From the NCBI RefSeq assembly GCF_002167005.1, contig NZ_NHTN01000007.1:1-64000 (forward strand): a stretch of DNA of 64,000 bases, given 5' to 3'. The first letter of the stretch is position 1, and each line of letters starts with the position of its first letter. Under the pieces are notes generated by a model. It was not told where the DNA came from and made no database searches. It saw nothing but the letters and a program-made list of their open reading frames with translations. This DNA comes from Indiicoccus explosivorum. Lineage in GTDB: Bacteria > Bacillota > Bacilli > Bacillales_A > Planococcaceae. A program made the position numbers and the translations under genes. Shown piece by piece: positions 1 to 9,349 of this stretch.

Positions 1-1
1 A

Positions 2-114
2 TCTCTTCACTCCGCCCGCGTCACGGAGCCATTCCAGGACAAGCTTCGTTACGTAGATCGCGAACGTCGGCGGCGTGTTATAGAGCGACTCCGACTGCGC
101 GTATGTCCAATAGG
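2..114 (-). pseudogene. serC: serC (phosphoserine aminotransferase) internal fragment, 5' truncated
   Basis: Read on the minus strand, this stretch encodes [17 protein letters not shown] followed by [12 protein letters not shown], the conserved block found in the C-terminal third of phosphoserine aminotransferase, the PLP enzyme of serine synthesis. The frame runs off the left edge, so the C-terminus may lie outside. Upstream there is no N-terminal part: the same frame goes back through a hairpin into the ileS stop codon without a start, and similarity fades near position 115. I infer a truncated remnant or a rearrangement joint; an assembly error is also possible. Seen: the motif. Inferred: that the gene is dead. 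Confidence 0.5.
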
Positions 115-142
115 GGCTGCCGAGACTTTCTCGACAGCCTGA

Positions 143-172
143 GAAAGCCTGCAGGATGACCTGCAGGCTTTC
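143..172 (-). terminator. Hairpin downstream of ileS
   Basis: A perfect 13-bp inverted repeat (143-155 with 160-172, 4-nt loop) begins 9 nt after the ileS stop. The tract after it on the minus strand is TTTCTC, a poor U-run, so it may be a weak terminator or an RNA 3' end stabiliser. Confidence 0.5.
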
Positions 173-181
173 GGATAGCTG

Positions 182-2935
182 TTACAGAGATTTTACAACC
201 GACGTGCAGCGAGGGCACAGTTCCGGGTGCTCTTCGCTCGTGCCGAGTTCTTCCGATACGACCCAGCAGCGTGCGCATTTGTCGCCCGGCGCCTTTTCGA
301 CTGTCACCGATACCCGGTCCAGCTTCAAGGCATTTTCCGGAGCGTTTTCCGGAGAACCGCCGAACGCGAACTTCGATGTGATGAACAGCTGCGCGACATT
401 CTCATCGAGCGACGCCAACAGTTCTTCCGTCCCTTTATCGCCGTAAACCGTCACTTTCGCTTCGAGCGATTTGCCGATCACTTTCGCCGCCCGCGCTTCT
501 TCGAGCGCTTTCAGCACGTCATCGCGCACTTCCATGAACGCTCCCCATTTGTCCATCAGTTCCGGGGACGCCGGGTAGTCGTCGGCCGCCGGGAAGTCCG
601 TCAGCTGGACACTGTCTTCCGGCTGGTTCATATACGACCACATTTCATCTGCCGTGTGCGGGATGATCGGAGATGCGAGCTTCACGAGCGCCATGAGCGA
701 ATCGTACATGACCGTCTGCATCGCCCGGCGGTTCGGATGGTCGGCTGTTTCAATGTAGACGACATCCTTCGCCACGTCGAGGTAGAAAGCGCTCAAGTCG
801 TTCGCACAAAAAGAGTTCAGCGCCTGGTAGACCGCCGGGAACTCATACGCTTCATAGCCGGCGACCGCCGCCGTGATCATTTCCCGCAGCTTCCCGGTCA
901 TGTACTGGTCCATTTCCCGCATGTCTCCGTATGCGACCCGGTGTTTTTCCGGTTCGAAATCAAACAAGTTGCCGTGGAGGAATTTCAGCGTGTTGCGGAT
1001 TTTCCGGTACACTTCCGCCACTTGTTTGATGATGTCATCGGAAACACGCACATCCGCCGTGAAATCTACTGAAGCGACCCACATGCGGAGGATATCCGCT
1101 CCGAGCTGGTTGATGACCTTCGCAGGTTCTGTCACATTCCCGAGGGATTTGCTCATCTTGCGTCCTTCTGCATCCAGGACGAACCCGTGGCTGACAATCC
1201 CTTTGTAAGGCGCAATGCCGTTGATGGCGACGCTCGTCGTCAGCGAGGAGTTGAACCAGCCGCGGTACTGGTCGGATCCTTCGAGGTAAATGTCGGCCGG
1301 ATACTGCAGGTCCTCCCGCTCTTCCAGCACGCCCTGGTGGGACGTTCCGGAATCGAACCACACATCCATGATATCGAGCTCTTTCGTAAAGGTGCCGTTC
1401 GGGCTCGACGGATGCGAGAAACCTTCGGGCAGCAGATCTTTCGCGTCACGCTCGAACCAGACGTTCGAGCCGTGCTCGCGGAACAGACCGGCGATATGCG
1501 CGATCGTTTCTTCCGTGATCACTTCATCCCCGTTCTCAGCGTAGAATACCGGAATCGGCACGCCCCAGACACGCTGGCGGGAAATGTTCCAGTCCCCGCG
1601 GTCGCGGATCATGTTGAACAGCCGGGTCTCTCCCCAAGCCGGAGTAAAGGCGGTATCGCGGATCGCCTGCAGCGCATCTTCCCGGAACGCATCGATCGAT
1701 ACGAACCACTGGGCGGTCGCCCGGTAGATGACCGGTTTTTTCGTCCGCCAGTCGTGCGGATACGAATGCGTGATGAACCCGAGCTTTTCGAGTGCGCCCG
1801 CTTCATCGAGCGCTTCAGTGATGGTTTTATTCGCTTTATCATAAAATTCGCCTTCGAATCCAGGCGCTTCCGCTGTGAAAACCCCTTTTTCGTCGATCGG
1901 ACAAAGCACACCGAGCCCATAGCGCTTGCCGATGAGGAAGTCATCTTCTCCGTGGCCCGGCGCCGTGTGCACGCAGCCGGTGCCGGAATCCGTCGTGACG
2001 TGGTCTCCGAGCATGACGAGCGACGTCCGGTCATAAAGCGGATGCTTCGCAAGAATGTGTTCCAGTGCCGTCCCTTTGACCGTCTTGACCGTCTTGACGT
2101 CTTCCCAGCCCATTTCCTCGGCTGAAGCTTTCAGCAGATCTTCGGCTACGACGTACGTTTTCCCGCCGGTCTCGACGACCGCATAATCCAGTTCCGGATG
2201 GACAGCAATGCCGAGGTTCGCCGGGATTGTCCAAGGCGTCGTCGTCCAGATGACGATGTTCGTCCCTTCGTCCAGGACGCCTTTGCCGTCAGAGACAGCA
2301 AAGCTGACAAAGATCGACGGTGACTTTTTATCCTTATACTCGATCTCCGCTTCCGCGAGCGATGATTCACTCGACGGCGACCAATAGACCGGCTTCAGTC
2401 CTTTGTAGATATAGCCTTTATTCGCCATTTTGCCGAACACTTCGATCTGGCGCGCTTCGTATTCCGGCTTGAGCGTCACATACGGATTGTCCCAATCCCC
2501 TCTGACCCCCATGCGTTTGAACTGCGTGCGCTGGTTGTCGAGCTGCTCGAATGCGTACTCTTCGCAAAGCTTCCGGAATTCCGCCAGGGACAGTTCTTTC
2601 CGGTTGACCCCTTTGTTCGTCAGCGCCTGCTCGATCGGCAGGCCGTGCGTATCCCACCCCGGGATATAAGGCGAATGGAATCCCATCATCGAGCGGGACC
2701 GTGTGATGAAATCCTTCAGCATTTTATTGAGGGCGTGGCCGATATGCAAATCCCCGTTCGCATACGGCGGTCCATCGTGGAGAATAAAGAACGGACGGTC
2801 TGCTGTCCGCTCCTTCACTTTATTGTAGATATCCATCTCTTCCCATTTTTTCTGCAGTTCCGGTTCGCGGTTCGCCAAGTTGCCGCGCATCGGAAAGTCT
2901 GTCTTCGGCATCAGCAATGTATCTTTGTAATCCAT
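182..2935 (-). CDS. ileS: Isoleucyl-tRNA synthetase
   Basis: Charges tRNA-Ile in the cytoplasm. The 917-residue protein has the class I signature HIGH at residues 64-67, KMSKS in the catalytic domain, a large editing insertion between them, and a C-terminal zinc cluster (Cys887, Cys890, Cys907, Cys910). This is the usual length for the bacterial type of Bacillales. It is the last gene of the division-cluster run and is preceded by its own T-box leader and promoter, so it is regulated by uncharged tRNA-Ile rather than by the upstream divIVA transcript alone. The start shown follows a GGAGGAGGAA SD. Confidence 0.98.
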   Translation of the reverse strand: MDYKDTLLMPKTDFPMRGNLANREPELQKKWEEMDIYNKVKERTADRPFFILHDGPPYANGDLHIGHALNKMLKDFITRSRSMMGFHSPYIPGWDTHGLPIEQALTNKGVNRKELSLAEFRKLCEEYAFEQLDNQRTQFKRMGVRGDWDNPYVTLKPEYEARQIEVFGKMANKGYIYKGLKPVYWSPSSESSLAEAEIEYKDKKSPSIFVSFAVSDGKGVLDEGTNIVIWTTTPWTIPANLGIAVHPELDYAVVETGGKTYVVAEDLLKASAEEMGWEDVKTVKTVKGTALEHILAKHPLYDRTSLVMLGDHVTTDSGTGCVHTAPGHGEDDFLIGKRYGLGVLCPIDEKGVFTAEAPGFEGEFYDKANKTITEALDEAGALEKLGFITHSYPHDWRTKKPVIYRATAQWFVSIDAFREDALQAIRDTAFTPAWGETRLFNMIRDRGDWNISRQRVWGVPIPVFYAENGDEVITEETIAHIAGLFREHGSNVWFERDAKDLLPEGFSHPSSPNGTFTKELDIMDVWFDSGTSHQGVLEEREDLQYPADIYLEGSDQYRGWFNSSLTTSVAINGIAPYKGIVSHGFVLDAEGRKMSKSLGNVTEPAKVINQLGADILRMWVASVDFTADVRVSDDIIKQVAEVYRKIRNTLKFLHGNLFDFEPEKHRVAYGDMREMDQYMTGKLREMITAAVAGYEAYEFPAVYQALNSFCANDLSAFYLDVAKDVVYIETADHPNRRAMQTVMYDSLMALVKLASPIIPHTADEMWSYMNQPEDSVQLTDFPAADDYPASPELMDKWGAFMEVRDDVLKALEEARAAKVIGKSLEAKVTVYGDKGTEELLASLDENVAQLFITSKFAFGGSPENAPENALKLDRVSVTVEKAPGDKCARCWVVSEELGTSEEHPELCPRCTSVVKSL

Positions 2936-2960
2936 TCCATTTCCTCCTCCATGAAAATAA

Positions 2961-3214
2961 AAAAAGCCTTTCCTCCCTGGAAAGGGACGAAAAGCTCTGT
3001 TCGCGGTACCACCCTTGTTGCAGCCTGAAATCCCGCTGCCACTCGATCGCCTTATCGCGGCGCATTCGGGAGCGGTTACTGTCCAGCCTGTTCACCGTTC
3101 CTGCTCGGGAGGGATGTTCACCGGAATTCCGTCATCAGGCTCCCACTGTCCCTGACTCGCTTGGTCCGTCATTTTCCGGCTACTGTCTCCGTCGTTGCAT
3201 TCTGTTCTGCTATG
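2961..3214 (-). promoter_or_regulatory. T-box leader controlling ileS
   Basis: The leader RNA contains the T-box core AGGGTGGTACCGCG (positions 3002-3015, minus strand), followed by a terminator hairpin (stem 2967-2973 with 2979-2985) and a U-run ending near 2958. In T-box leaders the core pairs with uncharged tRNA, and an antiterminator then forms and permits transcription. A plausible specifier triplet ATC (Ile) lies at 3113-3115 in the Stem I region, in the context GAACATCCC. The T-box core and terminator are clear; the specifier position is my reading by eye. Confidence 0.93.
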
Positions 3215-3220
3215 CAGTTT

Positions 3221-3249
3221 ATTATAAAATCGCCGTGCGCGGCCGTCAA
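3221..3249 (-). promoter_or_regulatory. Sigma-A promoter of the ileS T-box leader
   Basis: -35 TTGACG (3244-3249) and -10 TATAAT (3221-3226) are separated by 17 bp. The TGA inside the -35 box is at the same time the stop codon of divIVA (3246-3248), so the ileS promoter is nested in the end of the upstream gene. Confidence 0.85.
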
Positions 3250-3812
3250 GCTTCCGGTTTTTCTCCGGCAGTTCCCGGATCCGATTCCGCATTGGGGGCT
3301 TCCGATTCCTCTTCAGCAGCTGCGACTTCCTCGGCCGCCGGATGTTCCGGTGTTTCCGACAGCTCTTCCCAGTCTTCCGCTTCGACCATTTCGAGCTGGG
3401 TTTCCAGCAGCATTCTGAGCCTGCTCCGCACAACTTTGGACTGTTTTTTCAATTCCTCGATTTCAATGGCAAGCTGCCGGCTTTTTGAAAGGGATTCACC
3501 GAGAATGCGGTCGGCATTCTTTTCAGCTTCCCTTACGATGAGTTCCGCTTCCTTCTGTGAATTCCGGCGGACCTCTTCAGCGGCTTCCTGCGCAACAATC
3601 AGTGATTTCTGGAGAGTCCCTTCGATGGTGGTGAAGTGGCCGACGCGTTCATCCGTCTGTTTCAGCCGTTCTTCCAGCTCCCGCTTCTCCTGGATCAGCG
3701 TTTCATAATCTTTCATGACCTGCTGCAAAAATTCGTTGACCTCTTCTTCCTGGTATCCCCGGAAAACACGGGTGAACTGCTTGTTATGTATATCAAGCGG
3801 CGTCATAGGCAT
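3246..3812 (-). CDS. divIVA: DivIVA cell-pole and septum protein
   Basis: Curvature-sensing coiled-coil protein that gathers at poles and septa and recruits division-site regulators. The 188-residue sequence starts with the conserved lipid-binding segment (MPMTPLDIHNKQFTRVFRGY and on to residue ~30), then has heptad-rich coiled coil to about residue 140, and ends in an acidic, low-complexity tail (Glu, Ala and Pro rich). The tail is divergent, as is usual for the family. It follows ylmH at 87 nt, and its stop codon forms part of the ileS leader promoter. A TATAAT box at 3848-3853 (minus) may belong to its own promoter. Confidence 0.97.
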   Translation of the reverse strand: MPMTPLDIHNKQFTRVFRGYQEEEVNEFLQQVMKDYETLIQEKRELEERLKQTDERVGHFTTIEGTLQKSLIVAQEAAEEVRRNSQKEAELIVREAEKNADRILGESLSKSRQLAIEIEELKKQSKVVRSRLRMLLETQLEMVEAEDWEELSETPEHPAAEEVAAAEEESEAPNAESDPGTAGEKPEA

Positions 3813-3899
3813 ATCTGTCTCTCTCCTCCTCTTCTTCGATAGTTCTTATTATACAGATAAATCCGGTCGGTGAAGAGTCATTTACAGAAAATTTACCGC

Positions 3900-4685
3900 T
3901 CATTTTTTCGGTTCAAGGCGGCCGATGACCAAGCGGACTTTGTCTTTTTTCGTCCTTCCTTCAATCATGACGATGCGGATGCGGCCGAATCCTCGGACAG
4001 ACAGCAGATCGCTCTCGTGGAGTTCGAACGCCGGCTGTTCCGTCACAGTCCAGTTCACTTTCACCCGGCCGCCGGAAACGAGGGCGGACGCTTTCTGTCT
4101 GGACAGATTGAAAACGGAAGCGAGGACCGCGTCAAGGCGCATCGAGCTGACAGTCATCGTCTCTTCCGCCCATTCCTCCGTCTGGACGATCAGCTGCTCC
4201 TCTTCCTCCACAAGCTCCAAGCCGATTTTCGTTTTGCCTGCCGTGACGAAATTGGTCTTCACGTACTGGCTGATCTCCTCTGCCGCAGCGAACTGGATCG
4301 TCCCGTCCGCCACCCGGATATCGCCGAACTTCCCCCGGCCAAGTCCCAGCCCCATCAGGGAGCCGAGCACATCCCGATGTTCCAGTGTCACGAACTTCGT
4401 GTGGTAATTGATTTGGAATACGAGGATCTTGAAATCCTCTTCGGCAGGTTCGAGGTAATCCGGATACAGCAGGACCCGCTGCCGTTCCGCTGCCGGAAAT
4501 TTCCCGTCGCCGGCCATCAGGATCCCGCTCGAGCCGATCACCGATTTCACAATGAAACGCTCCCGCGGATCGAGGAAATCGGTCAGTTTGGGCGTATAGC
4601 GGTCTTCCACTTCCCGCAGCCAGCCTGCCGCCTGCTCAATGAACGGCTGCTCATCTTTTCTGAAATGCTGCAGCAGTGAATCCAC
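3900..4685 (-). CDS. ylmH: YlmH, S4-domain RNA-binding protein
   Basis: 261 residues with an S4 RNA-binding domain in the C-terminal third (around residues 180-245, SSMRLDAVLASVFNLSRQKA and on). YlmH-type proteins of the division cluster are ribosome-associated factors, reported in B. subtilis to help rescue stalled ribosomes. Position between yggT and divIVA is the standard one. The gap of 329 bases to yggT is unusually wide for this cluster and holds a structured repeat, so ylmH probably has its own promoter, which I could not pin down. Confidence 0.93.
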   Translation of the reverse strand: MDSLLQHFRKDEQPFIEQAAGWLREVEDRYTPKLTDFLDPRERFIVKSVIGSSGILMAGDGKFPAAERQRVLLYPDYLEPAEEDFKILVFQINYHTKFVTLEHRDVLGSLMGLGLGRGKFGDIRVADGTIQFAAAEEISQYVKTNFVTAGKTKIGLELVEEEEQLIVQTEEWAEETMTVSSMRLDAVLASVFNLSRQKASALVSGGRVKVNWTVTEQPAFELHESDLLSVRGFGRIRIVMIEGRTKKDKVRLVIGRLEPKK

Positions 4686-4839
4686 AGCTGTGACCTCCTT
4701 TCTAAATTGGAAAAAATCCAGAAAACCACTACTGTGTTCTAAAGGAGTATTTCCCCTGCATTCAAATGCAAATTAGATATTTCTCCTTACTGTTCGCTTC
4801 ACTGAGAAGTTTCTGCTGTTCCAGGTCCACGTGAAGCAA

Positions 4840-4945
4840 GAGGGGAAGCCGCCCGACTCCTGCGGAAAAACGGACGGAGTGAGACCCCGCAAGCGCGCAG
4901 CGCGAGGAGGCTCAGCCGTTCGTCCGCGGAAAGCGGGGGATGTTC
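4840..4945. repeat. Structured intergenic repeat of the Bacillales type
   Basis: A GC-rich block with nested inverted repeats: CGGACG (4871-4876) with CGTCCG (4921-4926), TGAG (4880-4883) with CTCA (4911-4914), and a hairpin GCGC (4893-4896) with GCGC (4900-4903). Phrases such as GACTCCTGCGG, GTGAGACCCCGCA and CCGCGGAAAGCG match a ~100-bp sequence I recall recurring between genes in many Bacillaceae and Planococcaceae genomes. Only this copy is in the window. The strand is undetermined and the function unknown to me. Confidence 0.6.
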
Positions 4946-4990
4946 TCCTCTCGCATTTAGAGCTTTCGCCATTCAGCAGTTAACAGGAAT

Positions 4991-5014
4991 AAAAACAACC
5001 CCACGTCCGTGGGG
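4991..5014 (-). terminator. Terminator after yggT
   Basis: Stem CCCCAC/GTGGGG (4999-5014) with a T-rich tract on the minus strand (4991-4998), starting directly after the yggT stop codon. Confidence 0.8.
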
Positions 5015-5278
5015 TCAAAGTGTATAAATGAACAGTGTCCATAATCCCCGCGAAGCCAGCCGGAGGGCGAAAATCGCAACGATCGGAGAAAAGTCGATCA
5101 TGCCGAACGGCGGAATGATCTTCCGGAAAATCTCCAGGTATGGTTCGGAAATCCGGCCGATCATCTGGCCGATTCCGGTTTCTCGGGTACTCGGGATCCA
5201 GGACATAAAAATGTAGATGATCAGGATAAAGGAATAAATATCAATCGCTAACGTAAGTAAACGGACAACTTCATACAT
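5015..5278 (-). CDS. YggT family membrane protein (YlmG)
   Basis: 87 residues with two transmembrane segments (about residues 5-25 and 62-82) separated by the family signature around [27 protein letters not shown]. YggT/YlmG proteins are conserved next to sepF in division clusters and have a poorly defined role in membrane or nucleoid organisation. It lies 16 bp downstream of sepF and ends the ylmE-sepF-yggT group with a clear terminator. Confidence 0.93.
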   Translation of the reverse strand: MYEVVRLLTLAIDIYSFILIIYIFMSWIPSTRETGIGQMIGRISEPYLEIFRKIIPPFGMIDFSPIVAIFALRLASRGLWTLFIYTL

Positions 5279-5294
5279 CGGTTTTATCTACACC

Positions 5295-5762
5295 TCAATT
5301 TTTATGCTGATCTTCATAATAAAGATCGGAAATGACGCCATCCACTTCGACAGTATCCGGAACACAGATGAAAATATCCCGGCCGATCCGCTGAATATCA
5401 CCGCCGAGCGCATAGACCGTCCCGCTCAGGAAGTCGATGATCCGGATTCCCTGATCCCGTTCGACCCGCTGAAGATTGACGACGACGGACCGCTTGCTTT
5501 TCAAATGCTCTGCAATGTCCTGTGCTTCCGCATACGCACGGGGTTCGACGAGTGTCACTTTCGCAGATTTTGTCACAGTCTGGAGGCTGATCAAGTTCGG
5601 GCTGTCCGCCGCTTTCGCACGCCGTTCCGCCGCGTTTTTCCTCATCTGTTCCCTCACAGGCGGCTCTTCCCGCTGCGGACGGTGAACGGGAGGCTTCTCT
5701 ACCGCTTCCTGTTCTTCTTCCTCAAGGTAAAAAAAGCTTTTGAATTTTTCTTTAATATTCAT
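5295..5762 (-). CDS. sepF: SepF, FtsZ membrane anchor
   Basis: 155 residues. The N-terminal amphipathic stretch (MNIKEKFKSFFYLEEEE) fits the membrane-binding helix, a charged linker follows (~20-60), and the C-terminal DUF552 domain (~68-150) forms the ring-like oligomer that bundles FtsZ filaments. Only 3 bp separate it from ylmE upstream, so the two are likely translated from one message. Confidence 0.96.
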   Translation of the reverse strand: MNIKEKFKSFFYLEEEEQEAVEKPPVHRPQREEPPVREQMRKNAAERRAKAADSPNLISLQTVTKSAKVTLVEPRAYAEAQDIAEHLKSKRSVVVNLQRVERDQGIRIIDFLSGTVYALGGDIQRIGRDIFICVPDTVEVDGVISDLYYEDQHKN

Positions 5763-5765
5763 TTT

Positions 5766-6431
5766 CTACGCCTCACTTTCCGATCCGACAAGTGCCGTCC
5801 CGATCCGGACGAATGTCGCGCCTTCTTCCGCCGCGATCCGGTAATCATTGGACATGCCCATGGAGCATTCGGTACAAGGTGCATACGGCAGACCGAGCGA
5901 TGCCACTTCCAGCTGCAGCTTTTTCAGCCCCGCGAATGTCTGCCGGATCTTCTGTTCGTCGTCTGTGTTCGGAGCCATCGTCATCAGACCGATCACGCGG
6001 ATCTTATCATATGCCTCAAGCTCTTTTATGAACGGGATCACTGCCTCCGGCGCTAGTCCATGCTTGGACTGCTCTCCGGATACATTGACCTGGACAAAAC
6101 AATTTACAGGGCGCTCAGCCCGTTTTTGGATTTCTTTCGCCAGACTTTTGCGGTCGAGGGAATGAAGAAAATCGATCAGATGGATCACATCTTTGACTTT
6201 GCGGGACTGAAGGCTTCCGATGAAATGCCAGCTGACATCGGCATCGATCTTTCCGCGCTTCTCGATGAGCCCTTCAGCACGGTTCTCGCCGATATGCCGG
6301 ATTCCGGCTCTGATCGCTTCCTCTGTCCGATCGGCCCCTACATTCTTTGTGACCGCGATGATCCGGATTCCGCTCTGGATTTCATCCAATTCATCTGTCA
6401 GTCGGTCCATTATCGGTTTTACCGGTTCCAT
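5766..6431 (-). CDS. ylmE: YlmE, YggS-family PLP homeostasis protein
   Basis: PLP-binding fold type III protein (PLPBP family) that keeps vitamin B6 levels balanced; no enzymatic reaction is known. Conserved pieces are IAVTKNVGADR with the PLP lysine, HIGENRAEG, WHFIGSLQSRK, FVQVNVSGEQSKHG and ECSMGMSNDY. The longest frame begins at 6491, but only the ATG at 6429-6431 gives a family-like length (221 residues); its SD is weak (AAGAGAG). The ylmD gene that usually sits between ftsZ and ylmE is absent. Confidence 0.93.
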   Translation of the reverse strand: MEPVKPIMDRLTDELDEIQSGIRIIAVTKNVGADRTEEAIRAGIRHIGENRAEGLIEKRGKIDADVSWHFIGSLQSRKVKDVIHLIDFLHSLDRKSLAKEIQKRAERPVNCFVQVNVSGEQSKHGLAPEAVIPFIKELEAYDKIRVIGLMTMAPNTDDEQKIRQTFAGLKKLQLEVASLGLPYAPCTECSMGMSNDYRIAAEEGATFVRIGTALVGSESEA

Positions 6432-6556
6432 GCATTCACAACTCTCTTCAGATGTTCCCCTCATTTTATCAGGGAACGGATTATTAATCAATCAGGCACA
6501 GTGCGAATGGAACGCCGTTTCCGGAAGCTGCTGCCGCAGCTGCAGAAATCCTTACA

Positions 6557-6574
6557 GAAAAAGGGGCTGCCCCT
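6557..6574 (-). terminator. Terminator after ftsZ
   Basis: Short GC stem AGGGG/CCCCT (6562-6574) followed on the minus strand by a run of T. It separates the ftsA-ftsZ transcript from ylmE. Confidence 0.65.
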
Positions 6575-6613
6575 AAACGTCATAGTTCATGACCTTTCGG
6601 GACAGCACCCCAA

Positions 6614-7771
6614 TTAACGGCGTCTTCTGTTTCGCAGGAACGTCGGGATATCGAGTGTGTCTTCCTGCTGTCTGTCCTGGCGCGCAGGTTCCTGGTAAGG
6701 CTCTTCTTCCCGCCGGGTGTCCCGCTGAGGCGCCTGCTGGTATGAGGGCTGCTGGTACGAAGGCTGCGGACGTGCCGCACTCACGCCTCCCCGGACCGGC
6801 CGTGATCCCCGGAGCTGTTCCTCATTGAAGCCGGTCGCGATGACCGTAACCACGATTTCATCTTTCAGGTTATCGTTGATGACCGAACCGAAAATCATAT
6901 TGACTTCTTCGTCCGATGCGGAAGCGACAATATCGGCAGCTTCCTGGACTTCGTAGAGGCTCAGGTTCGAACCGCCGGTGATGTTCATGATGACTCCTTT
7001 CGCTCCGTCGATCGATGTCTCGAGAAGCGGGCTGGAAATCGCTTTCTTCGCCGCTTCCGCTGCCCGGTTTTCACCGGATGAGACACCGATTCCCATGAGC
7101 GCGGATCCTTTATTGAACATGATGGTTTTAACGTCCGCGAAGTCCAAGTTGATGAGACCCGGTGTCGCGATAAGGTCTGAAATACCCTGCACCCCTTGGC
7201 GGAGGACGTTATCCGCTTCGCGGAAAGCTTCAAGCATCGGTGTGTTCTTGTCGACGATTTCAAGGAGGCGGTCATTCGGGATGACGATGAGTGTGTCCAC
7301 CGCTTCTTTCATCGTGCCGATTCCGCCGATTGCCTGCGTCGAACGCTTGCGTCCTTCGAACGTGAACGGGCGTGTGACGACACCGATGGTCAGAGCACCG
7401 AGCTCCTTCGCAATCGCTGCGATGACCGGAGCAGCACCGGTTCCGGTCCCGCCGCCCATGCCGGCAGTCACGAACACCATGTCAGCGCCGCGGAGCGCTT
7501 CTTCGATCTGTTCTTTGCTTTCTTCGGCCGCTTTTTTTCCGACCTCCGGATTTGCACCGGCGCCCAGACCGCGTGTCAGTTTGCCGCCGATCTGCAGTTT
7601 CGTATCAGCCTTTGACAGTTTAAGTGCCTGTGCATCCGTGTTCACCGCAATGAAGTCGACACCCTGGATCCCGTGCTCGATCATTCTGTTCACAGCGTTA
7701 TTCCCGCCGCCTCCGACTCCAATAACTTTGATAGCGGCCAACTGGTCAATTGATGTATCGAATTCCAACAT
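6614..7771 (-). CDS. ftsZ: Cell division GTPase FtsZ
   Basis: Tubulin-like protein that polymerises into the Z ring. 385 residues: GTP-binding half with [13 protein letters not shown] near residue 105, the T7 synergy loop region ([11 protein letters not shown]), a disordered linker from about 318 holding tandem QPSYQQ-type repeats and charged segments, and the conserved C-terminal peptide [12 protein letters not shown] that binds FtsA and SepF. It is 56 bp downstream of ftsA and presumably co-transcribed from the ftsA promoter. Confidence 0.99.
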   Translation of the reverse strand: MLEFDTSIDQLAAIKVIGVGGGGNNAVNRMIEHGIQGVDFIAVNTDAQALKLSKADTKLQIGGKLTRGLGAGANPEVGKKAAEESKEQIEEALRGADMVFVTAGMGGGTGTGAAPVIAAIAKELGALTIGVVTRPFTFEGRKRSTQAIGGIGTMKEAVDTLIVIPNDRLLEIVDKNTPMLEAFREADNVLRQGVQGISDLIATPGLINLDFADVKTIMFNKGSALMGIGVSSGENRAAEAAKKAISSPLLETSIDGAKGVIMNITGGSNLSLYEVQEAADIVASASDEEVNMIFGSVINDNLKDEIVVTVIATGFNEEQLRGSRPVRGGVSAARPQPSYQQPSYQQAPQRDTRREEEPYQEPARQDRQQEDTLDIPTFLRNRRRR

Positions 7772-7827
7772 TCCCGTATCCTCCTAAATATTGCATTGCC
7801 CTTTTCGCAGGTGCTGTGCAAAATGAT

Positions 7828-9120
7828 TTACTCGAAAAACTTATCAATGAAGCGTTTCGCTTTCGCCGTGACTCCTTCGCCGTTCTTTTCCTTTTCCTTC
7901 ACCTTCGGCACTTTCTGCTTTTTCGGCTGGGCGGCCGGCTCTTTCCCGATCGGATTGCCGAGAGCGGCGCCTCCGCCGAGACGGCCATAGAACATATCAT
8001 CCATATAGGCGTACTGGATCAGGCCGACAGCTGTCGTATACTGGGGCTCCCGCACTCCGATGAAGGCCGGGGAAAACAGCCTCACACGCGTCTGAAGGAT
8101 GTGGCGGGCCAGTTCCTGGATCCCGTCGAGCTTCGATACCCCGCCTGTCAGGACGATTCCGCCCGGCAGGTCCCGGATCCCGATGCTGTGCAGTTCCTCG
8201 AGCACCATATCGAACAGCTCTTCGAGGCGTACGCCGATAATTTCCGATATGTATTTTTGACTGTACCGTTCACCCGTTCCGCCGCCTACCGAAGGGACAT
8301 CGAAATAATCGCTGTCCGATGCTTCATCATAAAAAGCATGGCCGTACTGCAGCTTTATCTGCTCTGCCTGCTCGGTCGGCGTTTTGAGCACGATGGATAA
8401 ATCCTTCGTGATATGGTCTCCGCCGATCGGCAGGACAGAGGATGCCACCAGATGCCCTTCCTGGAACACTGCCAGGGACGTCGATCCGCCGCCGATATCG
8501 ATACAGGCGGCTCCCTGATACTTTTCGTCCTCGGTCAGCGCGATATGGCCGGCCACAAGCGGCTGGACGTAAATATCACGAATCGTCAGCCCCGCGCGCT
8601 CGACACAGCGGAGGACATTGTGGAGAATCGTTTTCGAAGTGGTGATCATGATGCCATCCATTTCAAGCCGGATGCCCATCATCCCGCGGGGATCTTCGAT
8701 GTCATCGACGTGGTCGACGATATATTGGACAGGCACGACGTTGACGAACTCCCTGTCCGGCGGTATGGAAACGACCTGTGCCGCTTCATGGACCCTTTCC
8801 AGATCGATGTCCGTTATTTCCCTGTTTTCCGAATTCACTGCAACTACGCCTTTGACCGGCTGAAGCTGCACTTGATTGGCGGGTATGCCAAGCACGACTT
8901 CATTAATCGATTTGCCGATCATCCGTTCAGCCTGTTCGACTGCCTGGCGGATCGACTGTACAGTTGCGTCAATGTCGACGATGGCACCTCTGCGGATGCC
9001 GCCCGACTTTATATTACCGACACCGATCACATGCAATGACTGATTCGCCATTTCACCGATTAATACTTTAACCGTTGATGATCCGATGTCAAGACTCACG
9101 TATAATTCTGACTGGCCCAA
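7828..9120 (-). CDS. ftsA: Cell division protein FtsA
   Basis: Actin-like ATPase that tethers FtsZ to the membrane. 430 residues, with phosphate-1 motif (LDIGSSTVKVLIG), the SHS2/1C subdomain, phosphate-2 (CIDIGGGSTSLAVF), adenosine motif (GGIVLTGGVSKLDGI) and a C-terminal amphipathic tail (KAKRFIDKFFE) that inserts in the membrane after a Lys/Glu-rich linker. It has its own promoter at 9158-9186. Confidence 0.98.
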   Translation of the reverse strand: MGQSELYVSLDIGSSTVKVLIGEMANQSLHVIGVGNIKSGGIRRGAIVDIDATVQSIRQAVEQAERMIGKSINEVVLGIPANQVQLQPVKGVVAVNSENREITDIDLERVHEAAQVVSIPPDREFVNVVPVQYIVDHVDDIEDPRGMMGIRLEMDGIMITTSKTILHNVLRCVERAGLTIRDIYVQPLVAGHIALTEDEKYQGAACIDIGGGSTSLAVFQEGHLVASSVLPIGGDHITKDLSIVLKTPTEQAEQIKLQYGHAFYDEASDSDYFDVPSVGGGTGERYSQKYISEIIGVRLEELFDMVLEELHSIGIRDLPGGIVLTGGVSKLDGIQELARHILQTRVRLFSPAFIGVREPQYTTAVGLIQYAYMDDMFYGRLGGGAALGNPIGKEPAAQPKKQKVPKVKEKEKNGEGVTAKAKRFIDKFFE

Positions 9121-9157
9121 AAACCGGCACCTCCCTCAATAAACTCCGTTATCCTCT

Positions 9158-9186
9158 ATTCTATTGCAAATAGGGGGGCTTGTCTA
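9158..9186 (-). promoter_or_regulatory. Promoter of ftsA-ftsZ
   Basis: -35 TAGACA (9181-9186), 17-bp spacer, -10 TAGAAT (9158-9163), each box one mismatch from consensus, 38 bp before the ftsA start. The rest of the 229-bp gap up to 9349 shows nothing else I can name. Confidence 0.65.
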
Positions 9187-9349
9187 AATAAAAAAGAAAT
9201 CTTTTCAAATTTCTATGTGTCTTTTGAAAATCATCGGGTGCTGATAGGAAAGCGGACAAAAATACACTGTCCAAAACACCTTTGATTCTTAATGCCTATG
9301 ACTTCGGTACACAGAAAACTATCGAAAGTCCCGACGGCTCGGAATCGGC

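Larger units (their letters stand above)
4686..5014. other. 329-bp gap between yggT and ylmH
   Basis: Contains the yggT terminator at its left end, a structured repeat-like element at about 4840-4945 (separate entry), and an AT-rich stretch at 4690-4790. No convincing open frame or promoter was seen. Confidence 0.7.

Noticed and set aside
78-278. 66-codon minus-strand frame at the left end
   Set aside because: Overlaps the ileS 3' end in another frame; the serC-like motif is in a different frame.
7400-7480. Repeated GGNGG-type triplets as a possible repeat array
   Set aside because: They encode the glycine-rich GTP-binding loop of FtsZ.
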